NCBI GenBank assembly: GCA_021824575.1
Contig: JAKAKJ010000006.1
Location: 1 to 64,000 of the forward strand
DNA length: 64,000 bases
From: Chloroflexota bacterium
GTDB taxonomy: Bacteria > Chloroflexota > Anaerolineae > Anaerolineales > Villigracilaceae
Reading direction: 5' to 3'
Shown here: positions 6,895 through 15,921 of the stretch, piece by piece
How the letters are laid out: each line of letters opens with the position of its first letter
Position numbering within the stretch: the first letter of the stretch is position 1
Translations under genes and position numbers: made by a program
The notes under the pieces: generated by a model
Seen by the model: only the letters and a program-made list of their open reading frames with translations
Told to the model about the DNA's origin: nothing
The model's database searches: none

Positions 6895-8259
6895 TCAATG
6901 CTTTTTGACTTTTCTTTCGACTTTCTTGATTGCACGCGCCGGCATCCCAACGACCAGCGTTTCGGGCGCGACATTTTTGGTGACCACCGCGCCTGCGCCG
7001 GTCTTTGCGCCATCGCCGATCTTCAATGGAGCGACCAACATGGTATCCGATCCGATAAAGACATCTTCGCCGATCTCGGTTGGATTCTTTTTCTCGCCAT
7101 CGTAATTGCAGGTGATCGTCCCGGCGCCGATGTTCGTGTTTGCGCCAATGGTCGCATTGCCGATGTACGAAAAATGTCCCATCTTGACGCCCTCGGCGAG
7201 ATAAGAATCTTTCACCTCGCCAAAGTTACCCATGTGGACATGTTTTCCCAAATGCGCACCGCTTCGGAGACGCGCAAACGGTCCCATGTCCACTTCATCT
7301 TCCAGCACCGCGCCTTCCATCACGGACATGAATACCTTGCATCCGTTTCCAATTTGCGAATCACGGATGTGCGAATTCGGTCCAATCGAACAATGTTCGC
7401 CAATCACGGTTTTGCCTTGAATGTACGTGTTCGGAAGAATGACGGTATCTTTGCCAATCATTACACTGGCTTCGATATAAGTCGAGACCGGGTCCATCAT
7501 CGTCACGCCATTCAACATGTGCTGGCGATTGATTCTTTCACGCATGGCGGCTTCTGCTTCCGCCAAATGGATGCGCGTGTTGATGCCAATGGTCTCGATC
7601 AAATCTTCATGGACAACTGCCTGCACCGGAAGATTTTCCTTCACGGCAAGTTCAACAATATCTGTTAAATAGTATTCGCCTTTTTGCGGATTCTTTTCGA
7701 TGCGATGCAAAGCGTCCCACAACCAATCGGATTTAAAGCAATACGCGCCGACGTTCAATTCTTTGATCGCAAGCTGCTCTGGCGCGGCAACATATTCCTC
7801 GACGATGGCTTCGACCGTCCCACGCGCGTTGCGGACGATTCGCCCAAAGCCGCGCGGATCTTCTGCGATAACGGTCACTAGAGTCAAAGGTCCGGGATTG
7901 ACGCGCTGGGTTTCGATCAGCCGTTGGAAAACATCCGCAGGCAGAAGCGGCATGTCCGCATAAGTAATAATTACATAATCCGTTTTGCCTTTGACGATTG
8001 CCTCGGCCTGCAGCGCCGCATGCGCGGTTCCCAATTGCGGTTCCTGCTCGACACAGACCGCGGAATCCGCGACATAATCCTTTACCTGCTCCGCGCCGTG
8101 ACCAACGACTACAACCGGCTTTTCCGTCGAAACTTTTTTCAACGCTTCCAGCACATGCCAGATCATCGGCTTGCCGCATAATGGATGAAGCACCTTGGGC
8201 AAATCGGATTTCATGCGAGTGCCCTGACCCGCGGCGAGTACAACAGCAGTAACCTTCAT
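6895..8259 (-). CDS. glmU: Bifunctional UDP-GlcNAc pyrophosphorylase / GlcN-1-P acetyltransferase
   Basis: 454 residues. The N-terminal uridyltransferase domain begins VVLAAGQGTRMKSDLPKVLH. The C-terminal half is a left-handed beta helix of hexapeptide repeats (IGPNSHIRDSQIGNG and following) ending with TNIGAGTITCNYDGEKK, the acetyl-CoA/GlcN-1-P region. It makes UDP-GlcNAc, the precursor of peptidoglycan and other surface glycans. TAGGAG lies 8-13 nt before the ATG at 8259. It is the first protein gene after tRNA-Gln on the minus strand and is probably co-transcribed with cdd and recO. Confidence 0.96.
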   Translation of the reverse strand: MKVTAVVLAAGQGTRMKSDLPKVLHPLCGKPMIWHVLEALKKVSTEKPVVVVGHGAEQVKDYVADSAVCVEQEPQLGTAHAALQAEAIVKGKTDYVIITYADMPLLPADVFQRLIETQRVNPGPLTLVTVIAEDPRGFGRIVRNARGTVEAIVEEYVAAPEQLAIKELNVGAYCFKSDWLWDALHRIEKNPQKGEYYLTDIVELAVKENLPVQAVVHEDLIETIGINTRIHLAEAEAAMRERINRQHMLNGVTMMDPVSTYIEASVMIGKDTVILPNTYIQGKTVIGEHCSIGPNSHIRDSQIGNGCKVFMSVMEGAVLEDEVDMGPFARLRSGAHLGKHVHMGNFGEVKDSYLAEGVKMGHFSYIGNATIGANTNIGAGTITCNYDGEKKNPTEIGEDVFIGSDTMLVAPLKIGDGAKTGAGAVVTKNVAPETLVVGMPARAIKKVERKVKKH

Positions 8260-8278
8260 ATCATGCTCCTAAATGAAA

Positions 8279-8300
8279 CAGGCTTGCTCGCGCAAGCCTG
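8279..8300 (-). terminator. Hairpin between tRNA-Gln and glmU
   Basis: A perfect 9-bp stem CAGGCTTGC / GCAAGCCTG around TCGC. No long T-run follows on the minus strand. It may end or process the tRNA transcript. Confidence 0.45.
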
Positions 8301-8361
8301 CTGCACTCGTCCATCAAAGTGCTGAGAGAAAAATCCCCGCCTGCGCGGGTTGGACAAAAGG

Positions 8362-8432
8362 CTGGGGCGCCTGGATTCGAACCAAGATCCACAGCTCCAA
8401 AGGCTGGTGTGCTGCCCTTGCACCACGCCCCA
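8362..8432 (-). tRNA. tRNA-Gln (anticodon UUG)
   Basis: 71 nt. The 7-bp acceptor stem TGGGGCG / CGCCCCA (8426-8432 and 8363-8369) begins with U1, as usual for bacterial tRNA-Gln. The D-arm is GTGC/GCAC. The anticodon arm has loop CTTTGGA, giving anticodon TTG. The T-loop is GGTTCGAATCC. CCA is not encoded. It lies 22 bp after the response-regulator gene. Confidence 0.9.
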
Positions 8433-8454
8433 GTGCGTGCAAGATTTTATCACA

Positions 8455-9516
8455 TTATTTTTTATCAGGCGTCAAACCCATCTTGCGAGCTTCTTCATAA
8501 GAGATCACTTCGGGATTGGTGGTTTTATTGGCATGTTGTTCTGCGGCTTGATTCCAGAAAGCGTCCATCTCCTCCTGCTTTATTTTTTTCCTGGCGGCCT
8601 CTTTGAGCAATGCTTCCATTTCAGGCGATGGAGGCGCGGCGGGAAGCAATTCCCCGGTCTTGCCTTTTTTCTTTGGAGTCGGCGCGGGCGGAGGCGGCTC
8701 TTTAAGTTCGGCAGTCACACCCATCGAGCGCAGCGTGCGTCCCACTTCATTGCGGACAGCCAGCAGAGTATCCACCGTGTCCATGATGTTTTCGCGTTTT
8801 GCAAGTTCCGGTCCAGCCAATAAAAGTGAATAAGAAACATCCACAGGGATCAGCAGGAGGTCTTGATCGCCGCCGCGGAAGACGAAATATTGGTCTATGG
8901 ATTCCTGGCGATTGAATTTGGCAATCTTCAAGCCCGCGCTGTAAATGGCGGTGAGCGCCGAGAGCAGGGAAACTTCCATGCTGCCATCGTGAAAATCCCC
9001 GGCGCGTGCCATCACAAGGCCGCGGTCATTCAACAGGAAGACCGCATTAGCCTTGATATCCTGCCGGAAATTGGCGAGCAGGTCCGAAATCCTGGAACGT
9101 TTCGCCTGCGTCCGCGCATCTGATTCTGGAGGAAAAATCGTGCGGACGAGTCCAAGGCTGCGCTCGACAACATCCAGAAAATCGGCCAGCGAGATGGGCT
9201 TGTCGAAGATCGCCACCGCGCCCGCATTCAGCATTTCATCGCGCGCCTTGCGGTCGGTCATGCCGCTGATCAAAACCACTTTGGCATTCGGATGCCTGGC
9301 GCGCACCTTGTGCATCAATTCGATGCCGGTCATGCCGGGCAGAAGATAATCGGTCACCAGCAGCTCGATTTGATGGCGGCCCATTTCGAGCATGGCCTCC
9401 TCGCCGGACGGAGCCTCGATAATATCGAGTTCATCATTCTTCAGCGTATCGAGCGTCGAATGCAGGAGGCGAAGAATATCGCGTTGATCGTCAACAAGCA
9501 AAATAGCATGGGACAT
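8455..9516 (-). CDS. Response regulator with a roadblock/LC7-like C-terminal domain
   Basis: 353 residues from ATG 9516. The receiver domain spans about residues 1-125: acidic pair VDD, phospho-acceptor in LVTDYLLPGMTG, VLISGMTD, and IFDKPIS with the conserved Lys. After a linker, residues about 140-270 (DIKANAVFLLNDRGLVMARAGD, then SLLSALTAIYSAG) resemble the roadblock/LC7 fold, which often serves small GTPases and gliding or polarity modules. The C-terminal part is Pro/Lys-rich and then helical. No sensor kinase is adjacent. The output is probably protein-protein contact rather than DNA binding. The assignment of the second domain is by pattern and is moderate. Confidence 0.75.
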   Translation of the reverse strand: MSHAILLVDDQRDILRLLHSTLDTLKNDELDIIEAPSGEEAMLEMGRHQIELLVTDYLLPGMTGIELMHKVRARHPNAKVVLISGMTDRKARDEMLNAGAVAIFDKPISLADFLDVVERSLGLVRTIFPPESDARTQAKRSRISDLLANFRQDIKANAVFLLNDRGLVMARAGDFHDGSMEVSLLSALTAIYSAGLKIAKFNRQESIDQYFVFRGGDQDLLLIPVDVSYSLLLAGPELAKRENIMDTVDTLLAVRNEVGRTLRSMGVTAELKEPPPPAPTPKKKGKTGELLPAAPPSPEMEALLKEAARKKIKQEEMDAFWNQAAEQHANKTTNPEVISYEEARKMGLTPDKK

Positions 9517-9612
9517 ATTCAATCCAGGATTGATTTATTTGCCATTCGCAGGCAGCCCAGCGGCCGGTTTTCCTTTCGGTGAATTCCGGCTCCTGATTTT
9601 GAGTTGCGCCTG

Positions 9613-9618
9613 ATTATA
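9613..9618 (-). promoter_or_regulatory. Probable -10 box upstream of the response regulator
   Basis: TATAAT on the minus strand, about 100 bp before the ATG at 9516. No convincing -35 was found. Confidence 0.35.
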
Positions 9619-9628
9619 GCAAAGAATT

Positions 9629-11551
9629 CTAATGCAACGCGGGCATCGCCAAAGACGGCGCGCCAAAGATCCCGCTCAAGCCGCCAGTCACCTGATCGAA
9701 CGGATATGAAATATTTCGATACGCATCAAATGTCAGGCCCGAATATAAAGGGATGAACGGTAAATCCTGAACAAGCACGGATTGGATTTGAAAGACTTGC
9801 TGCCGCGCGGAATTCAAATCGCCGGTCGAATCCAACGCATCGCACGCGGACTGGAGGCGGCTCCCATTATAACCAAACGGATTCCCGTCCCCGAACCACT
9901 CACACAAATAGCCTGGATACTCGCTCACGTTCCATCCGAGCACAGCCATATCGAATTGATGGCTGCTGAAAACGGCATAGTTGATTTGATCCGACGGCAG
10001 CGACGCTGCCGTTAATGGAATCCCAAGCAGGCGCGCCTGTTGTTCAACGTAAGACGCGGCATTCACTTTCGTTTCATCAGCGGAAGAAACCATCAGATTC
10101 ACCGGGGAAAAACGCACCCCGTTTGGCAACGTCAATCCCTGGCCCGCCGCGTTGCCAGACGGTTCCTGCGTCCATGTGTAACCAGCAGATTTAAGCAGGC
10201 TCATCGCCTGAGTCAAACGAGAAGCCGCATCCATGCCTTTGCACGGAAGCGATGCGCTCGCGTCAGACCAGAATGTTTCACCGGGCGGGACAAATGAATC
10301 AAGCGGCGCGGCGGATGAATTCATCTGCCGGGCCAGTCCGTTCTCATCAATCATGCAGGTCAGCGCCTGACGCAAGGCTGAATCATTTAGTTCCTGATTC
10401 GATGAATTGAAGACCAAAAAACGCAAATCGCGATCCGGATTTTCCGCGATTTTTTGAACAGCAGGAATCTGATCCAGCCCCTGCGAGGAAACACCGCCGG
10501 GTTCAAGAATGGAGTCGACTTCGCCCCGTATCAATGCGGAGATGGCCGCGCTTTCATTTGGATAAAAGCTGTATGCCGCCTGTTCGAATGCCCGATATCC
10601 AAATGGGAATTCTATATTCGCAATATTTAAAACAGAATCTTTGTGCGATGGATCCACCTTCCATGCACCCAATAACGGCTCGTTGCCATCGCTCAACGCG
10701 TAGAGCGATTCTCGCGCGGCCTTCATGGCCATATCGTAACTGGATTGCGCTTTGGCAAGATCGCTGTTGGCTTGATTCAGATTATTCAACTGGCGGTTGA
10801 TGGTCAACTGCGCCTGCTGCATTTGATTCGGAGGAAAGGGAGTCGCAAGCATGGCATCGTATTGTTTTTGAAGATCGGAAGCACGCGCCTTCAACGTTTC
10901 GATTTGCGCGGCCGAATCATTTGGAGGCAGCAAAGCTGCAGGTGCGGCAATCTTTGATGACCAATATGCCTTTTGAACAATGGGACCTTGCAGCGCGCCA
11001 TATTGCCACACACCCACATTCGGCATTTTCTTGAAATAAAACTTAACTGTGCGCGCGTCCAGAGCTTCAGCGTGATCGAGGTAATCAGGATTGTAATAAT
11101 CGTGCCAGTCAAAACCAAGCTGGAAAGATAGAACAGTGTTTACCGTAAACGCAACATCATATGCGGTGAAAGGAGAACCATCCGTCCATTTCAAGTCAGC
11201 GCGAAGCGGAACGGTCGCCGTGTAAAAATTTCCCTCCTGCTGAACGGAGGATGGCATTCCGCTGGCGGCCATCGGCATAAATTGCTGTTCGGGAATCGAA
11301 AGCTGGTACAGGCGCGGCCAATAACCGGATCGAACCGCGTAGTTGTTGTACGAATATCCTTTTGAATCAAATAACGCCCAGACGTTGGCGTCGGTCAGGG
11401 AGCCAACCAGCGCAAAGCGAATTTCATGCGCGAGGGGAAGCGGAGTCGCTGTCGGTGTGGGAATGGCCGATGTAACGGCAGCCGTTTGAGGTCCGCATGA
11501 GACGAGCAAAACCAGCAGAAGAAATGCCGGTAATAGTCTGTAACGAATCAC
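9629..11551 (-). CDS. Family-5 ABC substrate-binding lipoprotein with helical insert
   Basis: 640 residues from a GTG start at 11551 that overlaps the TGA of the upstream gene by 4 bp. The signal peptide ends in a lipobox, LLVSC. The fold follows the peptide-binding family 5 order: LRADLKWTDGSPFTAYDVAF near residue 115, CMIDENGLARQM near 395, and a C-terminal lobe. Between about residues 210 and 290 is an unusual helical, coiled-coil-like stretch rich in Q, N, A and L (DLQKQYDAMLAT, NRQLNNLNQANSDLAKAQSS) not usual for the family. It is the last gene of the oligopeptide ABC operon, so it may offer a different ligand specificity to the same permease. Confidence 0.8.
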   Translation of the reverse strand: MIRYRLLPAFLLLVLLVSCGPQTAAVTSAIPTPTATPLPLAHEIRFALVGSLTDANVWALFDSKGYSYNNYAVRSGYWPRLYQLSIPEQQFMPMAASGMPSSVQQEGNFYTATVPLRADLKWTDGSPFTAYDVAFTVNTVLSFQLGFDWHDYYNPDYLDHAEALDARTVKFYFKKMPNVGVWQYGALQGPIVQKAYWSSKIAAPAALLPPNDSAAQIETLKARASDLQKQYDAMLATPFPPNQMQQAQLTINRQLNNLNQANSDLAKAQSSYDMAMKAARESLYALSDGNEPLLGAWKVDPSHKDSVLNIANIEFPFGYRAFEQAAYSFYPNESAAISALIRGEVDSILEPGGVSSQGLDQIPAVQKIAENPDRDLRFLVFNSSNQELNDSALRQALTCMIDENGLARQMNSSAAPLDSFVPPGETFWSDASASLPCKGMDAASRLTQAMSLLKSAGYTWTQEPSGNAAGQGLTLPNGVRFSPVNLMVSSADETKVNAASYVEQQARLLGIPLTAASLPSDQINYAVFSSHQFDMAVLGWNVSEYPGYLCEWFGDGNPFGYNGSRLQSACDALDSTGDLNSARQQVFQIQSVLVQDLPFIPLYSGLTFDAYRNISYPFDQVTGGLSGIFGAPSLAMPALH

Positions 11552-13500
11552 TGCTGGCAGCCCGATCCTTTGTCAAACGCTTCGATATTCCACATCGGGT
11601 TGGCGCTCGGATCGAGATCGAAGTGGCAAATGTCTGCGCGCGCCGCGGCGACTTTGATCCGGTAATAAAGCGGGATGGATGGAAGTGTTGAAGCAAAGAT
11701 GGCTTGCGCCTGATGGTACGCGTCGGTAAAACTTTGCTCGCCGGGCAATGCCAGCTGTGCGGCATGACAGGCCGCATCGAAATCCGGATTTTTGTATCCG
11801 CTCACGTTCGTGCCAACCCAATGATTGGCTTCATTCGGAATCTCAAGGCTGGTGAACCAATCGCAGGGCGGATTGATATTATCTGTTGACATCGCGTATT
11901 CGATCAAATCGAAGCGGCGGCCAAATAACAGGCCAAGCGGGCCGGGCGCGTAAAGATCGTTCTGGGAAAAATATTGAACGTTTACGCCGATGCCGCATTG
12001 CGACAGTGACTGCGAGAGAATATCCGCCACCTGACGGCGCTGCGCCGCGGGCGTGGAATAATAATTTAATTTGAGCGGTGTGCCGTCCTTGACATTTTTG
12101 ACTCCAGCCGCGACGCGCGGCGTGGCCGGATTGCCATCGAGGTCGCGCCAGCCAATCTGGGCGAGCAATTGCTCGCCCGCGGTCGGGTCGAATTTGTAAT
12201 CGGGAAGACCGGGTTCATAAACTGGATGACCGGCAGGCACGAACGAAGTCGGCACGCGGGTCTGCCCGAATAGAACCGTGTCCACAACTTTCTGCCGGTC
12301 GAGGCACAGAGCAATCGCCTGGCGCGTGCGCGGGTCGCCAAAAATATCCTGGCGTTCGGCGTTTGCAGAACTGTAACCGTTATCGAACGTGGCAGGCGTA
12401 ATGCCAAGCCCAAGCCATTCAATCGAATCGCTCGGCACGAAATACGCATGGATTTCTCCGCCCTGCTGCATTTGCTGGAGCAAAGCGACCTGCGTATCGA
12501 GGTGAATACTCGGATCGAGAATATCACACCGTCCCGCGGTCAATTCGCTGATGGCGGTATTTGGGTCGGTGATGAAACGAAAAACGACTTGATCGAATTT
12601 GGGATAACCTTCCGATGTGCGGAAGTAATACTGATTCTTTTCAAGCGTAATGTGATCGCCCTTGATCCATTCCTGGATCGCGTACGGTCCCCAACCGATT
12701 GGCGTGCGCGCGGCAATATCCATGTTTGGAAGATCTGCGGCTTTATATTGACCCCAAACATGTTTGGGAGCCGGGGCAAAAAAATTGGTCATGAAGGTTT
12801 GGTCGAGATAACCGGGAATGCCCCACCATTGTGTCACTGACGGACCAGCGGCTTCGTACGTTTGCGTGCGGTCAACCAGGAACTTCGAGCCGGGCGTGTT
12901 GTTATCTGCGGCAAGTTGATAGGCGTAAACCGAATCTTCCGATGTCAGCGGCGTGCCATCAGACCATGTGAGGTCGGAACGCATACGGAACGTCACAACC
13001 ATTTGATCCATCTGCAGCGGGCTGACGCCGTCATACGTAACCACGCAACCGTCACTGCGGCATCCCGATGGGCGGACGCGAACACCGGCGGCCAGCGAAG
13101 TCAAGTTGCCGTCCGCGTCCACGATCTTCGAACCAGCCGTGACACTAACCGGCGCGATCTGCGCGTCGCCGTTTTCGAGGCTGGGCATCTGCTGCAAGAT
13201 GACGGGTTGATAGGTGTAGCCGATTGTATCAAACGGCCCCTCATCAATGGCAGCCAGCACACTCAGCGCCGCGTCATTCGGACCCGAAAACGGGTACAAC
13301 GTATTTGGCTCTTCGCCCAGGCAGACGGTCAGCGTGCTTGGCGCGGATGGCGTCCCCGTTTCCGCGGGAGCCGAAGGCGAGGCAGTCGCCGATGTGGGCG
13401 TGGATGGCGCCGCAGCCAGAAACGGAATCGCACAGGCCGTTAATACAAAAAACAAAACCAAAAGCGCCAGTAGGTACTTTTTCTTCAAGAGAATGTCCAT
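11548..13500 (-). CDS. Family-5 ABC substrate-binding lipoprotein
   Basis: 650 residues with the N-terminal signal KKKYLLALLVLFFVLTAC (lipobox LTAC). The usual signature segments appear in normal order: CLGEEPNTLYPF, MRSDLTWSDGTPLTSEDSVYAY, GWGPYAIQEWIKGDHITLEKN, and AIALCLDRQKVVDTVLFG. Its likely ligand is a peptide or another oligomeric solute, delivered to the DppB/DppC permease. A strong ribosome site GGGGAGG precedes the ATG. A Ser/Thr/Pro/Ala-rich linker (residues about 30-55) tethers it to the lipid anchor. A hairpin separates it from dppC, so it may be partly uncoupled from the operon. Confidence 0.85.
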   Translation of the reverse strand: MDILLKKKYLLALLVLFFVLTACAIPFLAAAPSTPTSATASPSAPAETGTPSAPSTLTVCLGEEPNTLYPFSGPNDAALSVLAAIDEGPFDTIGYTYQPVILQQMPSLENGDAQIAPVSVTAGSKIVDADGNLTSLAAGVRVRPSGCRSDGCVVTYDGVSPLQMDQMVVTFRMRSDLTWSDGTPLTSEDSVYAYQLAADNNTPGSKFLVDRTQTYEAAGPSVTQWWGIPGYLDQTFMTNFFAPAPKHVWGQYKAADLPNMDIAARTPIGWGPYAIQEWIKGDHITLEKNQYYFRTSEGYPKFDQVVFRFITDPNTAISELTAGRCDILDPSIHLDTQVALLQQMQQGGEIHAYFVPSDSIEWLGLGITPATFDNGYSSANAERQDIFGDPRTRQAIALCLDRQKVVDTVLFGQTRVPTSFVPAGHPVYEPGLPDYKFDPTAGEQLLAQIGWRDLDGNPATPRVAAGVKNVKDGTPLKLNYYSTPAAQRRQVADILSQSLSQCGIGVNVQYFSQNDLYAPGPLGLLFGRRFDLIEYAMSTDNINPPCDWFTSLEIPNEANHWVGTNVSGYKNPDFDAACHAAQLALPGEQSFTDAYHQAQAIFASTLPSIPLYYRIKVAAARADICHFDLDPSANPMWNIEAFDKGSGCQQ

Positions 13501-13590
13501 GTTACCTCCCCTATATTTTATCTTTATTCTGAAGGATTACGGATACGGTCAAATGATAACGAAAAAAAGAATGGCCTGAAATTAAAGCCA

Positions 13591-13638
13591 TTCCCTCCTG
13601 GAAAAGATGCGTTGTTGGCAGCGCCTTCCGGGAGGGAA
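13591..13638 (-). terminator. Hairpin between dppC and the downstream binding-protein genes
   Basis: Arms TTCCCTCC(TGG) and (CCG)GGAGGGAA. A run of seven T on the minus strand follows some 20 nt later (13563-13569). It may attenuate or terminate transcription from dppC. Confidence 0.45.
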
Positions 13639-13669
13639 CAAAAAGGATTGACTCCAAAGAGATGAAGAG

Positions 13670-14713
13670 TTATGTCTTGCCGCGCATGCGTGGATCGAGC
13701 ACATCACGCAGGGCGTCGCCGACCAGGTTCCATCCCATCACAAACAGGGTCAGTGTCAGTCCCGGCCAGACGATAATGTACCAGTACATGTTCAAGCTGG
13801 TGATCCAGTTGCGGGCAAAACTGAGCACCTGTCCCCAATCGGCATAACCAACATTCACGCCGATGCCGAGGAATGAGAGCGCCGCAAAAGTAAGCACAAC
13901 GTCACCAATGCCCAGGGAAGCCAGGACCAGTGTCGGGAAGATGGCATTGGGAATAATATGGCGGAAGAGTATCTGGCTGTCCTTGACGCCAATCACTCGC
14001 GCCGCCATAATGAAGTCACGTTCCTTGACAGAAAGAATATCGCTGCGAATGACGCGGGCATAACCCATCCAGCCAAACGTGATCAAGGCAATGATGGATG
14101 GTATCAGGCTCCTTCCAATCTTCGGCGTAAGCACAGCCGCCAGGATGAGGGCTGCCAAAATGAAGGGCAGGGTCAGGAAGACGTCCACAACACGCATGAT
14201 GATGTTATCCACCGCGCCGCCGTAATAGGCTGAGACCGAGCCAACAATAATGCCAATCAGGAAAGTGGCAATCACCACGATGAATCCGGTGCGGAAAGCT
14301 GTCCGCGTGCCCCAGACGATCCCATAAAAGACATCATACTGGCCCTGCGATGTACCGAGGATATGCACCCAGTGATCGGTTTTCATAATGGGCTTCCACC
14401 AGAAAGGCAGAGGCGGAGCATTGCGCGTCCAATCTGACATCATGGGCCGGGGTTCCGATGTAAACCCATCGCGCGGGATTTTGTAAGGGTCATCAGGTGT
14501 CAAAGGGGGCGCAATCAAAGGCGCAGCCAACGCGATGAAGATGAACAATGCAATCAAAATGAAACCCAGAATGGACGCGGGCGTCTTCAACAGGCCCCTA
14601 AGGATACGGTAATTTTCCGGGCCCAAAAAGCGTTCCAACCCGCTAATATCACGCAAGGGAGTGGTTTCGCGCAGAAGAGTATTGTCGCCGGTAGGAAGTG
14701 CAGAATCAGCCAT
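13670..14713 (-). CDS. dppC: Oligopeptide ABC transporter permease, DppC/OppC type
   Basis: 347 residues. The N-terminal cytoplasmic stretch and first helix (ILGFILIALFIFIALAAPLIAPP) are followed by a periplasmic loop and five more helices. The EAA loop that contacts the ATPases is seen around GVKDSQILFRHIIPNAIFP. GWMGYARVIRSDILSVKERDFI is typical of DppC. The C-terminus ends in D-P-R-M-R-G. GAGGAG lies upstream of the ATG. It is separated from dppB by 11 bp and forms the membrane channel with it. Confidence 0.92.
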   Translation of the reverse strand: MADSALPTGDNTLLRETTPLRDISGLERFLGPENYRILRGLLKTPASILGFILIALFIFIALAAPLIAPPLTPDDPYKIPRDGFTSEPRPMMSDWTRNAPPLPFWWKPIMKTDHWVHILGTSQGQYDVFYGIVWGTRTAFRTGFIVVIATFLIGIIVGSVSAYYGGAVDNIIMRVVDVFLTLPFILAALILAAVLTPKIGRSLIPSIIALITFGWMGYARVIRSDILSVKERDFIMAARVIGVKDSQILFRHIIPNAIFPTLVLASLGIGDVVLTFAALSFLGIGVNVGYADWGQVLSFARNWITSLNMYWYIIVWPGLTLTLFVMGWNLVGDALRDVLDPRMRGKT

Positions 14714-14724
14714 AAGAAATCTCC

Positions 14725-15789
14725 TCAGGACAAGCGTACGCGCGGATCAATGAACGCATACATGACGTCGACCACCAGGTTCGCCAGAATCAAGATCAAT
14801 CCATTGAAAATGGCAAAGCCCAGCACAGTTATCACATCCAACTGAGCAGCAGCGTTAGCCGCGGCCTGGCCAATGCCCGGGTAGTTGAAGACCGTCTCGG
14901 TGATCACCACGCCGCCCAGCAGGGTGATAACCTGGAACCCCGCCAGCGTTACAACAGGCAGCATGGCATTCGGGCGCGCATGTTTGTTGATGACAACATT
15001 CTCGGGCAGGCCCTTGGCGCGGGCTGTCGTAACGTACTCCATGCGCAGGGTTTCGAGCATCGAAGAACGAGTCACGCGTACGAAGGTCGCCCAACTGATA
15101 TAAGAAAGGGTCAGGATCGGCATGAGCATGTGGCGCATGGCATCCCAGAAAATATCGAGTCGCCCATTGAGCAGTGAGTCTATGGTCAACAAAGAAGTAT
15201 AGTGATGAAAACTACTCGAGTAAACGATCTGACTGGCCCAGTCAGAAAGCCTGCCCGGCGGGAACCATTGCAGGTTGGCATAAAAGATCAACAACATCAA
15301 TAAACCGAACACAAAGGTAGGGAAGGATGTGCCAATAATGCTGAAGATTCTTGCGGCCTGATCAATAAAGCCATTCTGGTGAACAGCGGCCTGAACTCCC
15401 AGCCAGATGCCAACCGAGATCACCGGTACAACCGCCCACAGGGTAAGGTCCAGTGTGTTCGGAAAACGAGTGAGAATGAGATTGTTTACGGTCGTGGATG
15501 CGGTACGCGAGTAACCGAAATCCCCGAAGAGGATCCCACCGGTCCGCTTCCCGGTGACTGTATCAGTGCGCCCAACCATCCAACGCCAATACTGGACGTA
15601 GAGGGGCTGATCCAGCCCATAAGTCTTGATAATGCCGTTGATCGCATTGTCATTTTTCGGTATATCCCTGACGTATAAAGCCGACCGCTCCACTGGGGAA
15701 AGGAACTGCAACATGCCGAAGATTAGCACTGTCACCCCGAAAAGCAACACCGGCACCAGCAGCAAACGGCGGATAATATATGTGCCCAT
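14725..15789 (-). CDS. dppB: Oligopeptide ABC transporter permease, DppB/OppB type
   Basis: 354 residues from ATG 15789 (GAGG 6 nt upstream); a GTG two codons earlier is possible. Start YIIRRLLLVPVLLFGVTVLIF and end DVMYAFIDPRVRLS are standard for DppB. The EAA loop is seen at ARAKGLPENVVINKHARPNAM. Six helices are predicted by eye. It follows the permuted binding-protein gene, from which a strong hairpin at 15875-15900 separates it, and pairs with dppC. Confidence 0.92.
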   Translation of the reverse strand: MGTYIIRRLLLVPVLLFGVTVLIFGMLQFLSPVERSALYVRDIPKNDNAINGIIKTYGLDQPLYVQYWRWMVGRTDTVTGKRTGGILFGDFGYSRTASTTVNNLILTRFPNTLDLTLWAVVPVISVGIWLGVQAAVHQNGFIDQAARIFSIIGTSFPTFVFGLLMLLIFYANLQWFPPGRLSDWASQIVYSSSFHHYTSLLTIDSLLNGRLDIFWDAMRHMLMPILTLSYISWATFVRVTRSSMLETLRMEYVTTARAKGLPENVVINKHARPNAMLPVVTLAGFQVITLLGGVVITETVFNYPGIGQAAANAAAQLDVITVLGFAIFNGLILILANLVVDVMYAFIDPRVRLS

Positions 15790-15874
15790 GAACACCTCAC
15801 GATTTTGTCATTCAGATTGAACTGAATCCGGTCAAAGATCCATTCCAATCGGCAGGACAAAACCTAAAATGATG

Positions 15875-15900
15875 GTATGGGGGCCCGCAGGCCCCCATAC
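15875..15900 (-). terminator. Strong intra-operon hairpin after the binding-protein gene
   Basis: A perfect 11-bp stem GTATGGGGGCC / GGCCCCCATAC around CGCA, 21 bp past the stop codon. No T-run follows. It probably stabilises the binding-protein mRNA end or partly terminates, giving more binding protein than permease. Confidence 0.6.
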
Positions 15901-15921
15901 AGAATACACATCGAACGTGAC

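Noticed and set aside
6898-7668. 256-residue open frame on the plus strand opposite glmU
   Set aside because: It is antisense to a certain gene, rich in His, Arg, Phe and Asp as expected from reversed codons of a GC-rich frame, has no family motif and no ribosome site.
8334-8350. CCCGCCTGCGCGGG hairpin next to tRNA-Gln considered as a second terminator
   Set aside because: It lies immediately at the 3' side of the tRNA without a T-run; it may only be a processing feature, so it was not listed separately.
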